A stretch of 64,000 nt of DNA from Cucumis sativus (GCF_000004075.3 NC_026659.2:3162001-3226000), one strand, 5' to 3'; counted from the first letter of the stretch, positions 22,700 through 35,145 are shown. The notes: generated from the sequence alone by a model not told the origin. Numbers and translations: made by a program.

Positions 22700-24288
22700 T
22701 TACTCACAATATATTGCTTCTTCAATTTCCCTTTCATTTCCAAATTTATGTGTGTGTATATATATATACCTTTAGCTTACACCAAACTTTTATTATTTCC
22801 TCTTTATTAGATTACCTAACTCTCCCAACTTCCATTTTCCCCCTTCTTATGTTATATTGAAAGGAATTAATAAGAGGGTGGTAGAAATAAGCAGCTTAAC
22901 CTCCAATTCCAACTCCCAAAAATCAATAACTTCCCTAATTTCTTGACTTTTTTTGTTTAACCCAATGATCACCTTTTATTATCTGTGGTAATTAATTCCT
23001 TGGTAATTGTTTATTTCCTATTTTCAAATTGAAACCCCCCCCTGGAATAATGGGGAAAATATATCTATGTAAAGTTTAATTGGAGTGTTGAATCATTATT
23101 GTATTTGGTATGTCTAAGTGTTGTGATTATCTTAGTTTAATTTGGTAGCTAACCTACCCACCATTTTGTTTCATGAGATATGACTTCAACTGTTAATAAA
23201 ATAAGTATATATGATATGATTTTCAACAATCAATAAAACAGGGTAACATGACGGTGTTATAATGACTACGCTAATTAATTCTTAAATCACCAATCTACCC
23301 AAAAGTTTAAATTAATAGTAGGAATAAATTATTTATAATATCTTAACACTAATGAACGAGTAGTATCTTCGACTAAAAAGACGAATACGTTTAAATCTTT
23401 CGCTCGTCATATTATTAAGCTCATACACTAATTAATAGTAATAACAACAACGACGAGACTCGCGTTTTAAGTTTAAATATATAAACCTTAACACATGGTT
23501 AATATGAAATTGAACTACTATAAAGTTGGTAGCTTTTTCTTTTTATACGTAAAAGTGCGAGAGTGCATTATTATCGTACGAGAGAGAGAGTCATAAGTTG
23601 CTTAAGTTGGAAAGCTAATGACAACTTTTATTAATAAAATTTGTGCGCTTGTAAATATGGTTACAATTCGATATCTTTTTACGAATTAAAGAAGAAAGCC
23701 AGCAATGAGACAGAGAGTCAAAAAGATCTCACTCACTGCTAGACAATGTATAACTGGCGAGAGAATTAATGGAGCAATGTATACAATAAACTTTATAGCT
23801 CTCTTTGTATATACAAAAAATTGAAATAATTTCAATATAGTTGTTGACCTACTGTAAAACGATCATCTAATCCTACTCTTTACATTTTTTGTAGATTATT
23901 TTTACTAAATTATAAAGCTCTCCATGAACAAATCTTTGGATGTGCTACTTCGTGGATACAATAACTCCATACGAATAATTGAACAAAGCGTGAGCGACGA
24001 CGTTTTGTTCGATGGTGCTTGCAAAGTGGATCGTCGTCAAAAAGCCATATGAACTTTTTCACATAGGCATACCTATTTTGATAATTTCATTCAAACTTCG
24101 CATGAGTGTAGAGCAGCATAACACTAAATTTGAAATGCCTTGCTTATCATCAGACCAAAAAAAATCAAATTATGAAACAGTTCGTATACAAGAGGCTTTA
24201 AGAGAATTAAGAAGATGAAAAAGAAAAGGTTTTATTCATACAAATTAAAATATGGAAAAGAAAATCAAGAAAAAAGAAGTGGTTGAGT
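22700..24288. other. AT-rich spacer upstream of the phytocyanin gene
   Basis: Contains the phytocyanin promoter at its left edge and the 3' flank of the dehydratase-like gene at its right edge. A short GA run near 23.58 kb is the only ordered feature; no coding frame is supported. Confidence 0.5.
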
Positions 24289-25090
24289 TCATGCCCAAGC
24301 TCTTTTCCTGGGAGCAAGATCTGATGTTTTAATCTCATCAATTTTTGCAGCTACTATATAATCATTCATGCTCAACCCTCCTGCATGTATTCAATTCCAA
24401 AATCACTCACCTAAGACATTTTAACAAACACAAAATGAGGAGTAATGGAGAAGAAGAGATATCAGTATTCAATACCAATGGATGAAGTCCAAAGCTCAGC
24501 TCTAACTTGATTGGGTTGCTCCAAATGAAGATCAGGAAAATGGCCAACATTCTCAACAACTTTACAAATTCTATTAATCAGCTCAACACTGCATTTAAAA
24601 TCCCTCAATTTCCATAAACATTGAAGCTTTAATTCCCCTCTTCCACCATCCACCAATTTCCAACCCACAACCTAACAACAAAAAACTTCATATCAAATCA
24701 AATCAAAAAACCAATTTCAAAATCAAACACACAATATACCTTCCTCAGGAGCTTTTTGGCTTCATCCTCTGCCATTGGAGCCTGCAATGAAGAAACTGGA
24801 ACACACTCTTGTTCAGAGAGAGCCAAGGCTCGGGCATTAGGGATCAGAATCTTGTGCTCTGTATCGGAAAATCCGATAACTTTTTCCCCGAAATTGCTCG
24901 CGATTTCCTCCGGAAATGGGTCTCTGGCGCCGAAGTCTCCTAGTATGTCTGTTCCCACGGAAACGGTGAGGGAACGGAGGTTACGGCGGAGGAGGGTGGT
25001 GGGTAAGGGAAGGAAGGTGCGGTGGTGGGGTTGGGGAAGAGGGAGGAGAGGGAGGTGGAGGTGGAGATGGGTGGATGAGGTTGTGGCCAT
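24289..25090 (-). CDS. Pterin-4a-carbinolamine dehydratase-like protein (RAF2-like), plastid-targeted
   Basis: Three exons, 25090-24740, 24671-24476 and 24380-24289, join in phase to 212 residues. The first about 45 residues are rich in Ser/Thr/His/Leu/Pro with no acids, as in a chloroplast transit peptide. The C-terminal half is a PCD-like fold: GWKLVDGG, LWKLRDFKCSVELINRICKVVE, GHFPDLHLEQPNQVRAELWTSSIGGLSMNDYIVAAKID. The canonical PCD catalytic motif E-x3-HHP appears as ENVGHFP, so the second His/Asn is Phe. This pattern, the DLHLE segment and the RKRAWA end recall the plant RAF2 branch, linked to Rubisco accumulation, more than true pterin-recycling enzymes. RAF2 assignment is from memory of family sequences. 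Confidence 0.82.
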
Positions 25091-26118
25091 GGTTAAAGGA
25101 TGAGAGTGAAGCTCACTTGGCCGTTTACCTTTCTTTCTTTTCTATTGAAAATTTAGTGGATAGCTTTCTATTTTGATATTTAGCCTTTCGCAATGAAAGC
25201 AAACACAAGCTACAAACCAAATTTTGTTAAATCATTATTCTTTTTTAATATTGTAACTCGGATTTCAACAAAACCGCCATGAAAATTGCTTATGGTCGGT
25301 CCAGTGAACGTTCAATTCAATCTCGATTACGAAGGAATACATTTGAATTTTTTTTCTGAAATATTATTGGTTTGAATTTTCTCAAGTCTGACATCGATAG
25401 AATATCTTCTTATCTTCAACCAATAGCTTATGCTTGGTCAAATTTTGTAAGTTTTTTTTTGTTTTTATAATATACCATCTTCAATCTTATACGAGAGTTC
25501 ATATGCATATCAACTAATTTTGCATAAAATCTACCAAACTTACAATATATGAGTATAAAATTTTTGTAAAAAATTAAATTATACGTACATGATTATCATA
25601 GATTGAACTTATTGTAATTTTTTTAATAAATTAGTACCACTTTTGTACCACTAGAACGACTTGATTATGGATTAAAATGGGTTATATTAGAAGTTTCGTT
25701 TATAAAATTTTAAGTTTGAATGTATTTTAGTAAAAGGAAAAAAATTCATTTGATTTTTTAAAATTCAATTGCATTATGCTTATTTTAACTTAAAGTTTAT
25801 AAACATTAAATCTACTTCTACGTTTTCATGTTTTATTAGTAATTTTCCTTTTTACATAGTAAACTCGATTTTCCAAACTAAAAGAATTGTTTTTTAAAAC
25901 TTTTTTATTTAAATATATAACAAAATAAACTAAAATATTTTACATATATACACTAAAATATAATTTTAAATTACTTTCTAAAAACTAAACAAATCTAAGA
26001 ACAAAATGATAAGTTATATAAAAGAGAAAAAACTTGTAAAACAATAATGGTAAATAAAATAACATAAAAACGGCGACGTTTCACTTGGGAGAGGGCATGG
26101 AGTGGGTCACGGACTGAG
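25091..26118. other. AT-rich bidirectional intergenic region
   Basis: Lies between two divergent genes and should hold both promoters. Apart from the motifs listed at its right edge I see nothing defined. Confidence 0.5.
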
Positions 26119-26165
26119 CACGTGATAGAAAAGAATTAGGGCAAAATCATGGCTCCCTATAAATA
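26119..26165 (+). promoter_or_regulatory. G-box and TATA box of the uncharacterised His-rich gene
   Basis: CACGTG at 26119-26124 and TATAAATA at 26158-26165. A C-rich leader follows, and a likely donor (CTTCTT|GTGAGT) near 26306 would open a leader intron of about 1.3 kb that ends at TATCAG just before the ATG at 27630. Confidence 0.55.
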
Positions 26166-27629
26166 CATCAAGCGGCCCGTCGCTAAACGTCAGCAACCCC
26201 CTCTCCCGCTCCCGCCCCTTTCCTCCATTTTCTTCAATGGTTACAATTCCTTTTCCGCAACTTTCTTCTTTTTCCATCTATTTTGGCCTCAATGATCTTT
26301 CTTCTTGTGAGTTTCTTCTCATTTTCTGTTCGTTTTCATGATTTCCGTTTCGTTTCGTATGATTTACTTTTTAATTTTCATTCGCAACGTTGTTTATACG
26401 AATGTGTATGTAGATGAGGATGAAGCAAATACCATTAATCCAACACTTGATCTGAGATAATCTATTCGTTTATCTTTTGATGTTATGTGTAGCTTCTGAA
26501 TCTACTCCTTCTCCTATCCATTTCTTTTTTAAATGCTCAAATCTCGATCTCTTGTTTTTATTTTACACGATTTTCTCTCTTGGTTTTTTTCAAACTGAAA
26601 GTTAGTTTTATTTAGAACTTTTGTTTTGAGTACAATGTGTTTTCATTGGAGGGCTGTTTTTGCCAATCCTGGATACGAATCGATTAGTTTTTGGGTTTAA
26701 GAGGGAACAGTGAATTGCCATGATTCTCCAGCAATTTGGAATTCCGTACCACCAAAAGACCAATCAAAATTAATCTCTTTTCTCTAATTTGACAACAACT
26801 ACTCCAAACAGAATGAAAACTATAGAGAAGAGCCTTGAGAGGGAATGAGGAATGAGTCGTTCGTTATATGATTCTTGATGTAAGAAAAGAAGCCAAGCCA
26901 TCTCCAATGGATCATCGAGATTTTAATCACGAGTTAACAACTGGACAAATCTAAACCGTAAACATTAGTGAATTCATTGATGTTGATTTCATTATATATA
27001 AAACTAGATTGATGTAAGATAGCAATAAATGGTCGATAAAATAAGTTACCCAATAGTAATTGAGTATTAAGTTCGGGTTATTCTAAATCTCCTTCATATT
27101 TTTCGTTTTGTTTACATCGAAATCATGGAAATGACAAACAAACTCTGAGAAGTTCTTTGGGTCCTCAAATTGCCTAAACAAGCTTGCTTAAACATCCTTT
27201 TTTGTGAGATATTGACACGAACCTTTGAACTTGAAACCATAATAGACAATCAAAGAATGACAATTCAAGTTATTTCCTAATAAGAAAAATGGTAAACCAA
27301 TTTTGATCAGCTCTAGCACATCGAAACAGCGGATGCTCGGTTGGTTACCAAATCAGTATGAGATTAACTTACGGAAAAGTTCAATTGTTAACATTGTACT
27401 TGGGTGAAGTGGATTTGATTATTTCAATTTGGGAACTTGAGTGTTTTGTTCTAGAGTCTTTGATTTGTTATGGCCAGGTTATATTAGTAGTAATTTGCCA
27501 CTCTTGTATAGGGTTTGAGCTTTTTGATGATCAAATTATCAGTTGGATTCTCATTACTTTTCATTAGTTGGTACCTGAGTTGAGTTTATTCTAAACCTTG
27601 AGTACTTGGCATGTAGTTTATCAGACAAT

Positions 27630-29530
27630 ATGGAAGTTGATGAGTTATACCTTGATCTCCTAGCTCTGAGGGAATTATACATCCTTCTCTTGAAGATTTG
27701 TTTGCGAGATACAAATTCTGAACTTGTAAGCTTTCGCAAGTTACTCTTCTCGTTCTCAGTCTAGTTGCCTTTTTACTTTAGAGTTGTTCAATCATTATAA
27801 TAGTGCTCGAAATAATTAGCCAAAGTGAGCTTTGGTCCGTGATTGGTCTATGAGGTCAGAGGTTCAAGCATGAGACTATTGCACTGAACTAGCAGATCAG
27901 TTCTTCTTAGATGGATTTAGTTTATCATCAAGACTCTGTATGAGTGAGCTTTGTACTTGAATATTTGACTGTTGTGGTTTGGGTTTCTTATCAAAGCAGC
28001 TTGATGAAAGGGCACAGATTCTATTGAAGCGCTTGCTTGATGATGCTACTTCAGGAGTTTTGGAGGTTCTCTCAAAGGTTTGTTTTTCATTCTCCATGAA
28101 AACCATTTTTTGAACTAAAAACCATGTTCAACGTTATGTTCTCTTTTGATTTTGTACAGATCTTGGCAGCAAGCTCTAATATTCTTTACAATTTTCTACA
28201 CAAAGATGACAAACAGACAAAGCCAGTAGACAAGAAAGTTGTTGAATGGATGAAACACAATCAAACTGCAAGGAAAATGGAAAATCCAAAGTTTGAACAG
28301 AACCCCATTAGGGATAGAGCCTCAGCTTCAAATACTGCTTTTAATGATTTACCTCATGGTATTATTTCAGCACTCAGAAGAATTGAACTCCACATTTTGT
28401 CCCTACAACATTGCACAAGCCAAAGTAGGAAAACAAGAGGCAATTGCCAGTGTGTTCTTCATAGGAATGAGACATTAAACCAACAGAAAGTTCACTCAAA
28501 AACAGATCACTCAACTTTAAGGACAGGGTTTACTAAGCCAGTTAATCCAATAGAGACGCAGCATAGTTCCGAGTTCGTTCATGGTTTCAGAATACCTCGG
28601 AGTCAAGGAAATGATGAGACCATAATGAAACCTCCAATCATTGAAACCCATGTAATACCTAATCAACACAAAGTTGTAAATCCAATGACTAAATCTGGAT
28701 GTACTTCAGTAGGATCCAAGGCCGCCACCTTCAGGCCTGCCATGAAATTGGATCAAACTAGTAAACAAGTAAAGAAGAACCAAAGTCTATATGGTCACAT
28801 GGTAATGGGGCCAACATTGCTGGATCATCATCCCTCAAGAGAAGTAAGAAAGGAACATACTTATAACAACACCCATTTACCTCCACAACAAGAATCAGAA
28901 TCCTCGAACTCTGAGTTTGAATCAGCCTTTTCTTCTTCTTCAAGTTGGACAACACAACAAAACACAGAAAGTGAAACCGTTGACAATGATGACTACGACT
29001 CTTCTTCCCCAAGTCACCAAGACGATTCCTCAACAACAGATTCAAAATCAAGTAGCACATATTCGATGAAAACATTCAATACCAAGCATGGGAAGAAAGA
29101 GTCGAAACAAAGAGTAGGACGATTCAAGCAACTCAAAAACAAACTTGGTGTAATCTTTCACCACCACCATCATCATCACCACCATCACCACAATAGCCAT
29201 AACTTCATGTGGAAGCAGCTAGGTAAGATCTTCAATCACAAAGAGAAGAGAGGATCAGTAGTAAGTAAAGAAGATAAGTATGAGAAGGTAAAGAACAGAG
29301 CCGTTCGAAGTGTGTGTGATAAGAAACAAGTGAGGAAATTTGAGGCACTTGCTGAAGGGCTAAGAAGCCATGTGAGGTCAAAAGCCATGAAAAGGAAAGA
29401 GTTTAAAGGGATGAGATATGGGAAGAAGAATGGTGTGAAGAAATTGAATTGGTGGAAAATGTTTCGTAATAGGCGTGGAGTGAAGTTGCCTAATAAAGGG
29501 CGTATGAAAATAGGGTATGTAAATAGATAA
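27630..29530 (+). CDS. Uncharacterised plant protein with basic C-terminus and His run
   Basis: Coding exons 27630-27725, 27997 (or 28000)-28077 and 28160-29530 join in phase 0 and give 515 or 514 residues. The N-terminus (MEVDELYLDLLALRELYILLLKICL, split here by description only: MEVDELYLDLL followed by ALRELYILLLKICL) and LDERAQILLKRLLDDATSGVLEVLSK form amphipathic helices. The middle is polar and Ser/Asp-rich, probably disordered. Then come 11 consecutive His and a strongly basic C-terminal region. No catalytic motif is seen. Similar proteins with this N-terminal helical block exist in other dicots without known function, as far as I recall. The second exon has a tandem acceptor (AAGCAG), so one Gln may be optional. 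The leader appears to hold an intron. Confidence 0.78.
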
Positions 29531-29835
29531 GCATAGTTTTAGAATGGATTGGGACAGATTTTTTATTTTTCTACAAAGGGAAGATGAGATTTTTGCTTCT
29601 CTATGGATGTTGATTCATCATTTTTGTGGAGGTATCAAATCTAAAATTTTGATGTGTAGCATATAGGACTCCTTAGTCTTAGATATCAAATTTAATACTT
29701 TTTTCTAATAACTTTAAAGATACTTTTTTCTCTTTGATTTTTTTATTTTTCTTTTTCTCAATTTAAATTCATTTCATTCCAACAATTTTGTTTAATTTCA
29801 CTTTTGTTTTTCTTCGATCCCACCCTATTTTTCAA

Positions 29836-29935
29836 GACTTCTTTCATTTCGAATAATTTTATTTACACTCAAGCTTTCTAAAAACTTCTTTCATTTCGAA
29901 TAATTTTATTTACACTTTAGCTTTTTAAACAACTT
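29836..29935. repeat. Tandem duplication of a unit of about 50 bp
   Basis: ACTTCTTTCATTTCGAATAA with the following TTTTATTTACACT and AGCTTT segments occurs twice head to tail, with few differences. It lies in the 3' flank of the His-rich gene; a smaller repeat, AAATTACATGGATAA twice, follows at about 29985-30022. Confidence 0.75.
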
Positions 29936-30272
29936 CTATGAGTCGTGGACACTCTACTTGTCTTTTATTTCAAAATCTTCTAACAAATTACATGGATAAC
30001 AAATTACAAATTACATGGATAAGTTTTCAAGATTCTATATTATATATTTTGAAATAGTCCACAAACAAAATCATCAAATTTGGTGTCATGAGCATCTAAA
30101 AAAAGATACTACTAGCAACCATCTTACAAATTTAATCAAAATCATAATAAAATTATATCTAACTAGACAAAGACATCCAATGACGTTTAAAACACAAAAC
30201 AAGGCAAAGACTCACTTTTCTTTTCTCTAAGGCTTAGAAAATTTACAATCCTATTATCAATTTACTATAATG

Positions 30273-31237
30273 TCAAACTCTTTTTTGCTTAAGCCATGTA
30301 ATTTGTATTGCTGGCTTTTGTAGTGCAACAAACATTTCTCTATTTTCTCTTTTGATAAGTATATCTGCAGCCTTCATATACAACTCATCGCCTTCTATAA
30401 TCCCAGGCAAACTTCTTAAAGTTTCCATTACTTCGAGAGTACTACATCCTGGTAAATCTCTTTTTCTATATTCTATAACATCGGAAAGACGATCTAATGC
30501 ATCAAACAACCTAGAAGGTGATCCAACCTTTGAATCTACTCTTTTCCTCCTTTTCTCACTCTCTTGAGTATGAGTTGCACTAGTATTAACTTCATTAGTG
30601 TTACTTTCAACATTGTTAAACTCATTCTCGTTGAACTTTGTATCTCCTATGGTGTCCTCATTATAATCTTCTTCAACCTCATCACTTTCCTTGCGTAAAA
30701 CAACTTGAGATGGGTTTGGGGCCCAAGCTCCTCCATTAATTGCAACACCTTTAAAAAGAATGTTCAAGAGCTCCAAACTTTGCAATCCTTTTGCACGAAA
30801 CTTGGCTGCCTCAGGAAGAACCTATAATAAAAATATAAAAAAAATGGTGATAGGGACGTATCTACCATTAAAATCAATACAGATCCATGGAATATTACCT
30901 TTAATTTGTGATCCCACCATTGACTAGTTGCATCAATGGTTTGCCTCAAAGGGTCCCATCCTATTTCTTTTTCATTTCCAATCAAATCATTCCAAACTTG
31001 CCAATCTCTCTTCAGTGTTGTCCATTTGTTCTTAAGTTGCTTGTATCCATAATTTCTTCCTGTCTTTTCATAGAAGTTCTTAACTACATTCCTCCATCCA
31101 ATTTTCGTAAAATAACCACGGGGTCTATGCCCATTTAATGTCTCGGTAACACAAACATTTATGAATGAATCGACAGTAACATCATCCCAAATGGCCTTTG
31201 TTTGCCTCTCTTTTTCATCACTAGTAGTTTTGGACAT
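30273..31237 (-). CDS. Myb/SANT-like DNA-binding protein (L10-interacting MYB-like)
   Basis: Two coding exons, 31237-30899 and 30821-30273, join in phase 0 to 295 residues. Residues about 12-108 form a Myb/SANT-like trihelix domain with conserved aromatic residues (AIWDDVTVDSFINVC, FTKIGWRNVVKNF, YKQLKNKWTTLKRDW, GWDPLRQTIDA, WWDHKLK). An acidic Asn/Glu-rich linker and a helical C-terminal region (LFDALDRLSDVIEYRKRD, LYMKAADILIKRENREMF) follow. This plan is shared by the LIMYB-type proteins and by the Myb-like second protein of PIF/Harbinger transposons. I see no nuclease partner, and there is a TATA box with a leader intron, so a resident gene of transposon descent is likely. Function in this plant is unknown. 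Confidence 0.82.
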
Positions 31238-32347
31238 TCTAATACATCAACAAAAAAAAGTATCTGAATCAATTGTACGTAGATTAAGACTAAAGAAAAA
31301 AGTGAGATATACAAATTTGAAATGTAAAAGGCAAGAAATGATACTATTTTCCTTGTGATCCAGAAGCAGTCATACTTTTTCCTTGAATTTCAAATAAACC
31401 GTAGAAAAATGGTAAGTAACTGATGTACTTTTTCAGTTTCATTGTCACTAAAGATCCACAAAAAATCCCCGTTTACAAAATATGTATTACAGAATATGTT
31501 CAAATTCTCTCTATTGATAGAAAGGACTACACAGTCTTATTACTTAAAGCAATGCCAAGGAATTTAAACAAAGAGAAACAAAGGTGATGTTGTTTTAAAA
31601 ATGATATTAAACTATAACAAATAAGAATGAAGTGTTTGCACACCCGAAATTGCATTGAAATAGAATGTAATAGAAATTCTATATTTGAATTGGGCGTTTT
31701 GAGTCTAACTTGTTACTAAAAACTCATTAAGTCTGACAGATTTAAGTTAAATCATACTTTCTATCACGTTTTACGATCACATTTGTATTTCACACACATT
31801 CCAACATGTTTTCGATTTTCAGTAATCCTAATTACTCTCTAAACACCTCCAAAAAGTTTAAAGTAAGATCTTCTTCGACAAAAGACACCAAGGTTCTAAA
31901 TTCAGAAATGAGAAGCAAGTAGCATATTAAAGGCCATAACCCTTGCATCCTATTAATAGACAGTTTTTAATCCCAATAAAAGCGATGGACATGTTTAATT
32001 ATAGCTAGGTTACTTTAATTAACCTATTTAAGTAAGTAAACGAAGATGTTACTCCACATTTTGACTATCACAACAAAGTTGATTAAACATTCTAACAGAT
32101 GACCATCGTTAAGAAATTGGATAAAAAAAAGTGTTCGAATCAAAATAAAAGAGAATTGCAATAGTAAAAAGCAAAATAAAGTTAAATACTAAGAGAGAAA
32201 CAATACACAATTGGAATGTGATGAGTAAGATTTTGGGATACAGTTCACTTCTAATTACAACATGACAGCAAAACAGAATGGAATTTCTGGAAAAACATTC
32301 AAAATCAAGGTTAAAGAGATGATAAAATTGAAAAAGAAAACGCGTAC

Positions 32348-32607
32348 CTTAAGAGAGAGTCAACAATGGTGTAGGTGAAGGCAAAGTAGAGGAAGGCAGT
32401 GATAGATTTGATTTAAAGCAATTAAAGGAAGAAGAAGAAGAAGAAGAAGTGACCAATTAGGGCGGAAGAGAATGGAGGAGGAGGAAGCATCAAATTAGAA
32501 TGGGGGATGGACGTTTGGTATAACAGTTTTTTTTGTAATGTGCTTTCCAGTCAAGCAGTTGGACGGAAAGTGCTTCCGAATTCTAACCTTATAAACCTTT
32601 TATAAAG
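32348..32607 (-). promoter_or_regulatory. TATA box, leader exon and donor of the Myb/SANT-like gene
   Basis: CTTTATAAAAGG on the minus strand (32596-32607) is followed by a leader that ends with CTTAAG|GTACGCG (donor at 32347). The acceptor TATTAG|A lies one base before the ATG at 31237, so the leader intron is about 1.1 kb. A GAA microsatellite lies at about 32428-32449. Confidence 0.5.
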
Positions 32608-32929
32608 CAAAACGTAAAAGTGGTTTGTTTTACTAAAAGCACTTTCCATTATGATTTTGGCTCCACACCCCTCTCTCTCTCTCGCTTTCTATTTCTTAAA
32701 TTTATAATAATGGAAATTTTGAGAAACCAAGATGAACCAACTGACTTGGACCGGTTTTCAATCTTTTTTCTTCTTTCTCTTCTTTGGATTTTGGTTTGTT
32801 TACTTCGTTATTTTAAATTAGTTTGGTCGGTGGTTGTTAAAAACGGTCTGACCCGGATTGAACCGGTTGTTGGTGGGACCCAGCTGTAGAGATGAGACAT
32901 TTTGTGAGGCCCATATTGGTAAAATGAAT

Positions 32930-33135
32930 TTAGGTATAGATGTAAATTTAACGGTTAAATTTAAAATAATTAACTTTATAACAACATTTTAAAAAATTTG
33001 TCAAATTCTATCAAACATGCAAGTCTATCACCTTTATTATTATAGTGTAAATATAACTAAATCTATCGAGGAATATTTGTACCATTCTTTCATAATATGA
33101 TCTACTATTAATAGTTTATGAAAAATACTCCCATA
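32930..33135. mobile_element. Small TIR element relic (TCTATC family)
   Basis: TTAAATTTAAAATAATTAAC then TATAACAACATTTTAAAAAATTTG, followed by TCTATCA blocks and ATAACTAAATCTATCGAGG. It shares this order with the copy at 49.6 kb. The right arm is worn. Confidence 0.5.
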
Positions 33136-33179
33136 TTCCAATACTTATTTATTCATATATATATACCAATACTCTGAAA

Positions 33180-34990
33180 ATCCTTATATGTATAAGTTTA
33201 GAAAATTGACAAAAGTTACACATTTTTAATAAATAAAAATAGCACATTGTTTTACTTTTTTTCAAAAGTAACGCATTTTTAAAACTCGATCCAATAAAAT
33301 CTTAATTTTATCTTTGATTAAATTTCTACCATTTTCAAATCTTATTTTTTTTTATCGTTGCAAAACAAATTATTTAAATCTTCCCTAATCTTAATTTCAA
33401 CCATTGTGGCTATACCTAAGATTTTTTTTTTTTGAAAAATAGAGAAATATTTGAACTACAAGAAGAGAACCTAAAGCAAAAAACAGGAAACAGGTAGCTG
33501 AAAACAGAAACAAGAAACAAAAAAATAAAATAAAACGAGAAACAGAAAAAAAAAAAAGAAAAACAAGAAACCTGAAACAGAAAACAAAAAGCAGAAAACG
33601 AAAAGTAGGAAGCAGAAAACGTTTTTGTTTGTTCAGAATTGATTGAGTTTTGTTCAACAAATTTCCTAAGCTTTAGACATTTGCCAAATACAATATTGAT
33701 AGCAATTGACTTCTTATTTCTAAAAAGAAGGATTTTGTATTACTGCATCTGCATCCCATGGGTTTCTCAAGTTTTATTATCCACTTACTGTGCAGTTTAC
33801 AAAATCCGAGTTAAGCCTTGAAAAACAAAAAACCAATCATAATTCAAACCTTACCTTGTTACCCTATTTTTTTAATTGTTGAAAATCATATCATACATAC
33901 TTATTTTAGTGATTAAGTTTTACAATTCAATGAGGTTGGAATTGGTATTATTTCAGTCAAATATATAGATTACATAAAGAGAATAACCCCTAATCCTATA
34001 CTATAAAATCTTCAATAAAAAGAAAAAATATTCTATCCCTTGTTCTCTTCTCTTTTGTTAATCGAATCATACCAACTGGATGACTAATCGACTGCCATTT
34101 CAATGTCTCTAATATAGTGTGTATGCTTTCACCAACAATTTCTTTATTTACATTTTTAATGGAGGAGAGATGAGTTAACAATATAAACACAAGCATCCTT
34201 CTCAATTTCAAGAATCTGAACACCAAACACCGAGCAGTGACGACTTCAATGGGATATTAAACTCTCCATGGACGCAGATGCACAATATCATCAAATGAGG
34301 CATCAATCATTAATTAGAGCTTAGAACTTGGTAAGATTCTTGAAATTGTTTTTAAAATTGCAATATTACTCTGGTTAATCCAGTAATGAAGCAACATTCA
34401 TTTGAAGTTTGGATAAAAATCTCAGCTGATTGACAAATAAACGAAGATTCATAAAAAATAAAGGTTACAACCGTAAAGCCTCAAATTAGTTATCCAATAT
34501 TCATTGATCAAAAGATCAGAGACCAAAAAAAAACAAGGATGAAGAATGACAACGTTTAAACCTGTATTTTATCAGTTCCTAAAACAGTGATCTGAATGAA
34601 ATTCTATCAGCGAAGAAAATCAATAACACAGCTAAAGCACATAAAGTTTTGCAAATCAGTTGAAATTCTATGATATCTGTGGGTTGTATACATAACTATG
34701 AATCCAAATCCAGCGGCTATGATTAATTTTTCTTTCGATAATTGTATCACTAAAAGAATCGAAATGAAAATTTCATCAGTGAAAAGTAAATCAAGAACAC
34801 AGTTGATTTTTTTTTAATGAAAATGAGATTATAGGAAATCGAAATAAAGTTAGCCAAGAATACGAGACTATGCTTTTGCTTCATTTCGAAAATTCATCAT
34901 TTAAATCAAGAAACAGAAAATCGGAATGAAATTAAAGCGCGTTGGAAAACGGATGGAAATCATCAGAAAATGAAGAATCAGAGCAAGAAC
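33180..34990. other. AT-rich spacer with an A-rich degenerate repeat
   Basis: From 33470 to 33625 the plus strand is a degenerate run of GAAACAGAAAA-like units. Elsewhere I see no gene. On the minus strand several TGATGA boxes occur at about 34780-34965, downstream of the 35-kb snoRNAs, but no matching D boxes with stems were found. Confidence 0.5.
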
Positions 34991-35002
34991 TGAAAGCAGA
35001 TT

Positions 35003-35082
35003 CAGGCCTCAGACAGAGTGTTCTCAGTCATAAAATTATCAGACAATGTAGGCAAATCAAAATATCAATCATCACCGGCCTG
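35003..35082 (-). ncRNA. C/D box snoRNA predicted to guide a 25S rRNA uridine
   Basis: Minus strand, 80 nt. Terminal stem CAGGCC/GGCCTG, C box GTGATGA (35069-35075), D' box CTGA (35039-35042), a C'-like ATGACTGA and D box CTGA (35009-35012). The guide before D', TTGCCTACATTGT, is a perfect 13-nt antisense to ACAATGTAGGCAA, which I know from plant 25S rRNA (AATGTAGGCAAGGGAAGTCGGC). By the D+5 rule the target would be the U in ACAAUGUAGG. All required boxes, the guide spacing and the stem are present. A worn copy lies at 37.08-37.18 kb. Confidence 0.82.
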
Positions 35083-35145
35083 ATTCAGCAAAAATAAATA
35101 GAAATGAAAACAAACAGAATGGAGAAAAATGGCGAGTGAAGAGAT

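Noticed and set aside
24012-24218. Short plus-strand frame of 68 residues
   Set aside because: No recognisable protein, no promoter or splice signals; composition is like the surrounding AT-rich DNA.
27830-27880. tRNA-like SINE in the intron of the His-rich gene (GAGGTCAGAGGTTCAAGC)
   Set aside because: Only a B-box-like motif is convincing; the A box is too weak and no ends are visible.
34601-34970. Further snoRNAs downstream of the 35-kb pair (several TGATGA or TGATAGA boxes on the minus strand)
   Set aside because: None has a D box with a closing stem at a suitable distance, and no guide to rRNA was recognised.
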